Below, one piece after another: positions 29,711-33,360 of a stretch of 33,360 nucleotides of DNA. The DNA comes from a virus. Position numbers and translations under genes: made by a program. The DNA lies in the IMG/VR virus record IMGVR_UViG_3300030060_004648, positions 1-33,360 of that record. The stretch is one strand, 5' to 3'. The notes beneath the pieces were generated by a model. That model searched no databases and was not told the origin of the DNA. It saw only the letters and a program-made list of their open reading frames with translations. Each line of letters opens with the position of its first letter. The stretch's first letter is position 1.

Positions 29711-29829
29711 TTTCTTTCTCCTTTACTTATTTTTAAAAACTCTATTAAAATATATAAAACTCCCACTTGAAATATAATGCTCACAAACTCTGAGCAAAAA
29801 TATAATAGATCGTATTGATATTCAGTCAT
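29707..29829 (-). CDS. Tiny membrane protein (40 aa)
   Basis: ATG 29829 with AAAGGAG seven bases upstream opens a 40-codon frame that ends in TGA overlapping the next ATG. Residues about 16-34 (FVSIIFQVGVLYILIEFLK) form one membrane helix; the N-terminus is polar and the C-terminus basic (KISKGERK). The good ribosome site, preceded by the repeated leader motif AAGTAAAGG, supports expression. It may act on the host membrane; no family is recognised. Confidence 0.55.
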   Translation of the reverse strand: MTEYQYDLLYFCSEFVSIIFQVGVLYILIEFLKISKGERK

Positions 29830-29864
29830 TTATAACTCCTTTACTTTTTAAATTAAGCTGCTAT

Positions 29865-29990
29865 TTATAATAAATCTTCTATCTCAAAATCAATTTTTAA
29901 ATTATAATGATCAATTAGGCAAGCCCTACAGATAGGAATACCATCCTCGCATTTATAAATATCTTCTGAGCTGCAATCAATACAAGTCAT
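29865..29990 (-). CDS. Tiny zinc-finger protein (41 aa)
   Basis: A 41-residue protein from ATG 29990 (GAGG upstream, ATGA overlap with the previous stop). Two CxxC pairs, C3-I-D-C6 and C21-R-A-C24, and an additional C14 (CSSEDIYKCEDGIPICRACL) give a compact zinc knuckle followed by an acidic tail (IDFEIEDLL). Such mini zinc ribbons are common in phage early regions and can bind host RNA polymerase or nucleic acids, but here the function is open. Confidence 0.65.
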   Translation of the reverse strand: MTCIDCSSEDIYKCEDGIPICRACLIDHYNLKIDFEIEDLL

Positions 29991-30184
29991 TTTATAACCT
30001 CTAATTTAACTATATCACTATTTATAATATTAACTCCATAATCATCATTAATATTATCTTTTAAATATGCTATTGCATCATTATCATCAAACGCATCAAA
30101 AACATAATTAATATCTTGTTGATAAATATTACAATGCGTAGATGTTACACAAATTGCAGCACTATACATTTTTTCTTTAGTCAT
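29987..30184 (-). CDS. Small hypothetical protein (65 aa)
   Basis: A 65-residue acidic protein (many Asp and Asn) with an AAGGTT site. It reads as a beta-alpha-beta unit (MYSAAICVTSTHCNIYQQ, YVFDAFDDNDAIAYLKDN, GVNIINSDIVKLEV). The helix with repeated Asp resembles the small domain seen in gene 31980-32153 (ETKDDALHVIKLTI), which may be a distant relative. No family is recognised. Confidence 0.6.
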   Translation of the reverse strand: MTKEKMYSAAICVTSTHCNIYQQDINYVFDAFDDNDAIAYLKDNINDDYGVNIINSDIVKLEVIK

Positions 30185-30202
30185 TTTTTAACCTTCCTTT
30201 TT

Positions 30203-30307
30203 TTATTGTGATAGAATCCAAATGCAAGTTATAAATATAAAAATACTACTTGTAATTAATATGATATAACATATAGCTATTGAAAAATAATCCTTGAAAT
30301 TATCCAT
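30203..30307 (-). CDS. Tiny membrane protein (34 aa)
   Basis: ATG 30307 with AAGGAT upstream starts a 34-codon frame. After MDNFKDYF the rest is almost entirely hydrophobic (SIAICYIILITSSIFIFITC) and ends WILSQ, a single membrane helix. In such AT-rich DNA, Ile/Phe-rich frames arise by chance, so confidence is limited. Confidence 0.42.
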   Translation of the reverse strand: MDNFKDYFSIAICYIILITSSIFIFITCIWILSQ

Positions 30308-30324
30308 AAAAATATAATCCTTAT

Positions 30325-30405
30325 TTATAATAATTGGTTTTCATCTGTAAAAAGTTTGAAAATAAATACTAAACTAGTAGTAATTAAAATTATTGATTCA
30401 AGCAT
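30325..30405 (-). CDS. Tiny membrane protein (26 aa)
   Basis: ATG 30405 with an AGGGGGC site upstream opens a 26-codon frame: MLESIILITTSLVFIFKLF then DENQLL. It would be a membrane helix with a short polar tail. The strong G-rich ribosome site in this very AT-rich stretch is the main argument for it. About 75 bases upstream (30406-30481) hold no gene. Confidence 0.4.
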   Translation of the reverse strand: MLESIILITTSLVFIFKLFTDENQLL

Positions 30406-30481
30406 AAAAGCCCCCTAATTTAATAAATTTTATCACATAGGTATACTTGCAGCCCTATAAAAGAAAATCTTTTTTAAATGC

Positions 30482-30694
30482 TTATTTAGTTAGTCTATTT
30501 CTAGTGTTTAAATGTAAACTAATATCATAAATACGCTCTATGTGATTCGATTTTTTATTGTAATATATACAATAGTCACCGTAAAATAATTTTATATATT
30601 CATAGCCATTTAAATACTTACATTGATTAAAATCAATATTAAATCTATTATTTAATTTAAAATCAATATTATTTATCATTTTTTGATCTAACAT
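30482..30694 (-). CDS. Small hypothetical protein (70 aa)
   Basis: A 70-residue protein rich in Asn, Tyr and Lys, preceded by AAAGGGG. It has no cysteine pair or membrane segment; the middle (NGYEYIKLFYGDYCIYYNKKSN) is a beta-like aromatic stretch and the end is basic. No family is recognised. It belongs to the group of tiny leftward genes. Confidence 0.55.
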   Translation of the reverse strand: MLDQKMINNIDFKLNNRFNIDFNQCKYLNGYEYIKLFYGDYCIYYNKKSNHIERIYDISLHLNTRNRLTK

Positions 30695-30709
30695 AGTAAA
30701 CCCCTTTAT

Positions 30710-30922
30710 TTAATTAATTTCTTTTAAATACTCTTCAATATCATTTAATAATATATCATATTGCAATGGCGTGTAAATAAATCTATTGGTTATTAATTTA
30801 TCTAGTCTATTAATATCTTTTATATTTATAAATAACTTTTCATCATTAAAAACAAATTGACTTAATTCCCTATCTTTACAATTTATTATATTAGTTTTTG
30901 ATCTTTTAATTAATGTATTCAT
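30710..30922 (-). CDS. Small hypothetical protein (70 aa)
   Basis: A 70-residue protein with AAGGAATAA upstream. The N-terminus is basic (LIKRSKTNIINCKDREL) and the C-terminus helical and acidic (LQYDILLNDIEEYLKEIN). No motif is recognised. It follows the GP88-like gene by 21 bases and is probably on the same transcript. Confidence 0.55.
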   Translation of the reverse strand: MNTLIKRSKTNIINCKDRELSQFVFNDEKLFINIKDINRLDKLITNRFIYTPLQYDILLNDIEEYLKEIN

Positions 30923-30943
30923 TTTGTTTTATTCCTTATTTAA

Positions 30944-31750
30944 TTAATTATTTATAACAAATCCTGTCTTGTCTTTTTTAGCGTCACCCTTTGCAAGTAA
31001 TCCGATTATTACGTTTTTAGGATCTAAAAATCGTAAGTCTGTATCATCACCATTAAAGACTTTAAAACCTTTGTATGTAGATGGTATTTTATTCTTAAAT
31101 ACAAAAGCCGAATTATAGCCATTTATTAGATAGTTAAGGGCTTTTTTCTCATTATCCTCACATCTACTGAAGGTTAAATGGTAATTACTTAGTTTTAAAG
31201 CGTTTTTACGCCACTCAATACAATGCTTGGTGTAATCATAAAATGTACAAGTATTAAATAATTGCATGATATTAAATGTATCACTAGTCAACATATCTAA
31301 TGTAATTTTATTAGTATTATTAAAAATATTTAAATAGTTAGCATTATTAACAATATACTTCCTGGTCATCAAGTCACTTGTTTTTATTTTGATATTTTCC
31401 CACATAATGTCTGAGGTTCCATTTAATCTGATAACTGGAATTAAATTTTTATTCTTGGCTTTTATTTGAAGTCTGATTATAGACTCTATTAAATCTAGCA
31501 TAAAATTAATCCTATCATTAATAAAGTATTTACTTTTTTTGATCCGTGCCTTTTGTACGCTATTAAAAGCGCCACGCCCAGCCGAATATAAGCAAGCTAA
31601 TTTGCAGCCCTCTGATGCTGATGCACATAAATTAACGCCAGATGTCTCATGGGGGGCAAGATATAAAATGCCAGTTAAATAGCCTTTTTTAGTCCCTTTG
31701 CTCGTTTTATAGTCGCTATTGATACTTAGTAATTGATTATATTTTTTCAT
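30944..31750 (-). CDS. GP88-like conserved phage protein
   Basis: A 268-residue protein of the family known as gene product 88 in mycobacteriophages and widespread in phages and plasmids; its biochemical function is not established to my knowledge. Landmarks are KTSKGTKKGYLTGILYLAP, the cysteine motif C42-x6-C49-x3-C53 followed by LYSAGRG, the motif RLNGTSDIMWE (about residue 107), FYDYTKHC, the LTFSRCEDN stretch and the closing FLDPKNVIIGLLAKGDAKKDKTGFV. The conserved cysteines resemble ligands of an iron-sulphur cluster, but this is inference. It is the largest protein of its operon and is preceded by AAGTAAAGG. Confidence 0.85.
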   Translation of the reverse strand: MKKYNQLLSINSDYKTSKGTKKGYLTGILYLAPHETSGVNLCASASEGCKLACLYSAGRGAFNSVQKARIKKSKYFINDRINFMLDLIESIIRLQIKAKNKNLIPVIRLNGTSDIMWENIKIKTSDLMTRKYIVNNANYLNIFNNTNKITLDMLTSDTFNIMQLFNTCTFYDYTKHCIEWRKNALKLSNYHLTFSRCEDNEKKALNYLINGYNSAFVFKNKIPSTYKGFKVFNGDDTDLRFLDPKNVIIGLLAKGDAKKDKTGFVINN

Positions 31751-31782
31751 AATGTTTTGTCCCTTTACTTTTATTTATTTAA

Positions 31783-31959
31783 TTAAAAAGTTTTTAAAGT
31801 ATCTATATTTACTTCTATATCTATATTATCTATATCTTTTGTATCTTTAATATTAAATTGACTTTTTAGCATTAAATCAAAAGAACTAATAGTTTTATAT
31901 TCTCCATTAATGGTACCTTTTATTTCTACAAAATCATCTCTATACATTGTAATCTTCAT
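31783..31959 (-). CDS. Small hypothetical protein (58 aa)
   Basis: ATG 31959 with AAAGTAAAGGA upstream gives 58 codons to TAA 31783-31785. It starts with a short beta stretch (MKITMYRDDFVEIKGTING), followed by a helix and an acidic Asp/Ile-rich end. It is in the same leader-motif family of small genes as its neighbours. No family is recognised. Confidence 0.6.
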   Translation of the reverse strand: MKITMYRDDFVEIKGTINGEYKTISSFDLMLKSQFNIKDTKDIDNIDIEVNIDTLKTF

Positions 31960-31979
31960 TTTATTTATTTCCTTTACTT

Positions 31980-32153
31980 TTATTTATTGTTAGTGATGTC
32001 AATAGTTAATTTAATAACGTGTAATGCATCATCTTTAGTTTCAAAGCTTTCTTTTAATATATCATTAGCTTGTAAGTCTAGTACATTATATTTATCATTT
32101 AAGTTTTTACTTATTTGAAAATCGTAACCTCTGTAATTGTAAATCTTAATCAT
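31980..32153 (-). CDS. Small hypothetical protein (57 aa), first gene of the operon
   Basis: ATG 32153 preceded by AAAGTAAAGGA opens a 57-codon frame ending at 31980. It reads MIKIYNYRGYDFQISKNLN, then YNVLDLQAND, and a helix ETKDDALHVIKLTIDI: a beta-beta-alpha unit similar in shape to genes 29987-30184 and 31783-31959. It is the promoter-proximal gene of the leftward small-gene unit. Function unknown. Confidence 0.6.
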   Translation of the reverse strand: MIKIYNYRGYDFQISKNLNDKYNVLDLQANDILKESFETKDDALHVIKLTIDITNNK

Positions 32154-32614
32154 CTTGTTTATTCCTTTACTTTGTTAAGTGTTCTTAATTCCTATTATTA
32201 GTTTAGTTATAAATAAACAATTAAACAAGGAAAACATACATAAAATAATATTTTTATTTTAAATATAGTTTATTGTTGGAGCTGTTTTAGGGCTTGTATG
32301 TTGAGATTATCGGATCAGTTATCACTCACAATTCATAAAAGAAACACTATAATCAATTGATACTACTATATCTAGTATGTCAATACCTTAAAATCTAGTA
32401 TATATCAAGTAATACTTTAAGTCTACCGAGAATAAACAGTCATTTATAAACTTTACATAATGTTAATTATCAGAAGTGACAAAACCCCATACCCCGTATA
32501 GAAATAGAGACCCCTTAACAGCCACCATTCCACAAAAATTAGAGATATTAATGTCAATATCGCCCCTACAAAAAAATATTTGAAAATAATGTCAACGCTT
32601 GTATATTAATAGCC
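32154..32614. other. AT-rich non-coding control region upstream of terS
   Basis: No convincing gene was found in these 461 bases. The left part is the leader and probably the promoter of the leftward small-gene operon. The middle holds inverted repeats: TACTA-TATC-TAGTA (about 32363-32376) and CTTAAA...AGTAT...ATACT-TTAAG (about 32387-32421). The sequence ATGTCAA occurs three times (about 32377, 32551, 32589). Around 32483-32513 there are three ACCCC blocks, one within ATAC-CCC-GTAT. A packaging (pac or cos) recognition site or a replication origin would suit this place, but neither is proven. Confidence 0.5.
32580..32607 (+). promoter_or_regulatory. Probable terS promoter, possibly giving a leaderless mRNA
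   Basis: TTGAAA (32580-32585) and TATATT (32602-32607) are 16 bases apart. A transcript starting seven or eight bases after the -10 would begin at 32614-32615, that is at the terS ATG itself. No Shine-Dalgarno site is present before that ATG, which agrees with leaderless translation. Confidence 0.5.
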
Positions 32615-33256
32615 ATGAGTAACTTGCCTAAACTTAACGAAAGAAAAAAAGCAGCAGAAATTATGGCAACTAATCCTGATATGAGCTGTAAACAAATAGC
32701 TGCAAAGCTTAAAGTGCATGAGAATACGGTGCTTAATTGGCGCAAAGATCCTAACTTCGTAGATATGGTATATCAGACTTATATGGTTGAATTTGGCGCT
32801 GAAATACCTGCTGTATTAAGCTCTATGATTAGGGAAGCTAAGGCTGGCAATGTCCAGGCTGGAAGATTAGTATTAGAGCATAGTGGAAAGCTTGTTAAGA
32901 ATATAAATGTTACTATAGATAGTCCTTTTGAGAAGTTCTTAAAGGCTGAGCAGGCAGAAGTAGAGTATATGGATGCAGAGATACAAGATATAGTAGAGGA
33001 TATTGAAGAGGTACAAGATATAGCGTTACCAGAGCGTAAGGCTGAGGATCAAAAGAAGCGCACACAGTCAGAGTTTAAGACTATTAAGCAAGCAGCGCAG
33101 AGTTCTAAGCGTAGAATGAATAGAAATAAGATGCACCGATGGAAGCAAAGGGCTAAGGCTGTAGGTATAGAGCCATTACCTGCTGGCAGACCCACCAAAG
33201 CACAAAAAAAGGAATGGATAGAGCTTGTAAGAGCTAAAGAACGAGAACAGAAGTGA
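32615..33256 (+). CDS. terS: Terminase small subunit
   Basis: A 213-residue protein with an N-terminal helix-turn-helix (residues 24-46, SCKQIAAKLKVHENTVLNWR), then the helical oligomerisation part (IPAVLSSMIREAKAGNVQAG, LVLEHSGKLV) typical of phage small terminases with a phBC6A51-like start. A long charged C-terminal tail (about 110-213) is rich in Lys and Arg and may bind DNA or TerL. It recognises viral DNA at the start of packaging. The large subunit is not adjacent but convergent, about 4.7 kb away. A small gene starts in its stop codon (GTGA) and continues across the contig end. Confidence 0.82.
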   Translation: MSNLPKLNERKKAAEIMATNPDMSCKQIAAKLKVHENTVLNWRKDPNFVDMVYQTYMVEFGAEIPAVLSSMIREAKAGNVQAGRLVLEHSGKLVKNINVTIDSPFEKFLKAEQAEVEYMDAEIQDIVEDIEEVQDIALPERKAEDQKKRTQSEFKTIKQAAQSSKRRMNRNKMHRWKQRAKAVGIEPLPAGRPTKAQKKEWIELVRAKEREQK

Positions 33257-33360
33257 AATATTACTTTATAGGCTTGCTTTTATTTCAACCTATCGAGGAA
33301 ATATACACTTGCAATCACCCTAATACGATAGACAATAACCAGCAACTGCTTTGTAACTGG
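33253..33360 (+). CDS. 5' part of the junction-crossing small gene
   Basis: GTG 33253 overlaps the terS stop (GTGA) and opens the frame that continues, through the terminal repeat, into the gene ending at 234. The first 36 codons are present here. It supplies the true N-terminus (MKYYFIGLLLFQPIEE) missing from the left end of the window. Confidence 0.72.
   Translation, partial: MKYYFIGLLLFQPIEEIYTCNHPNTIDNNQQLLCNW
33259..33360. repeat. Terminal direct repeat, right copy
   Basis: Identical to bases 1-102 except C at 33357 in place of T at 99. See the left copy; removal of one copy gives a 33,258 bp circle. Confidence 0.95.

Larger units (their letters stand above)
29720..32172 (-). repeat. 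Repeated leader motif AAGTAAAGG (five copies)
   Basis: The nonamer AAGTAAAGG on the minus strand (plus-strand CCTTTACTT) occurs at 29720-29728, 29838-29846, 31762-31770, 31971-31979 and 32164-32172. Each copy is 8 to 12 bases before a start codon (genes starting at 29710, 29829, 31750, 31959, 32153). Variants precede 30694 and 30922. It contains the Shine-Dalgarno core AAGG plus a conserved AAGTA extension. Confidence 0.75.

Noticed and set aside
1-33360. Prophage or temperate lifestyle
   Set aside because: A Cro-like regulator is present, but no integrase, excisionase, transposase or partition gene was found; the regulator alone does not show lysogeny.
1-33360. tRNA genes, CRISPR arrays, insertion sequences
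   Set aside because: No cloverleaf-like sequence, no regularly spaced repeat array and no transposase were seen by eye. The InsA-like zinc ribbon at 6906 is fused to a phosphoesterase and is not a transposase.

Overview
This window is almost certainly one complete genome of an AT-rich, tailed double-stranded DNA phage. The tail genes (tail tube, a frameshifted pair of tail-assembly chaperones, tape measure, very large tail-tip protein) with no sheath point to a siphovirus. The first 102 bases recur at the end (33259-33360) with one silent mismatch, so the unique genome is about 33,258 bp and reads as a circle; one small gene crosses the junction. No integrase, partition gene, tRNA, CRISPR array or insertion sequence was seen. 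Many genes have strong Shine-Dalgarno sites (GGAGG, AAGGAG), which suggests a host that uses them, for example a proteobacterium rather than a Bacteroidetes. Several proteins resemble, from memory, those of uncultured marine phages. The host itself cannot be named from the sequence.

Layout. (1) 32615-838, rightward across the junction: terminase small subunit and four small proteins. (2) 4687-839, leftward: terminase large subunit, portal, a small protein, a tail-completion (gpG-like) protein and a Mu F-like minor head protein. (3) 4688-4780: divergent control region with a perfect 10+10 bp palindrome. (4) 4781-24756, rightward late block: scaffold, major capsid protein, lysozyme-type endolysin, a zinc-ribbon metallophosphoesterase, small membrane (holin or spanin-like) proteins, three fibre or appendage-like proteins, five consecutive tiny lysine/arginine-rich proteins, connector, tail terminator, tail tube, frameshifted chaperones, tape measure, a 1561-residue tail-tip protein with a dockerin-like calcium-binding module, and two more tail proteins. 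(5) 29066-24734, leftward DNA-metabolism operon: Cro/CI-type regulator, a RecB-type nuclease apparently split in two by an intervening gene, VRR-NUC nuclease, SSB-like protein, replication-organiser-like protein, a second PD-(D/E)XK protein, a MazG-like protein and an Hjc-like Holliday-junction resolvase. (6) 29067-29527: control region with divergent promoters sharing one -35 element and a leftward terminator. (7) 32153-29528, leftward: a GP88-like protein and many very small proteins, several preceded by the same leader motif. (8) 32154-32614: AT-rich non-coding region upstream of terS.

No DNA polymerase, helicase or primase is recognisable, so replication probably uses the host replisome, recruited or aided by the small phage proteins of region 5. 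The most interesting features are the dockerin-like domain in the tail tip, the cassette of five basic proteins, the -1 frameshift, the split nuclease, the convergent arrangement of terS and terL, and the promoter pair next to the regulator gene.
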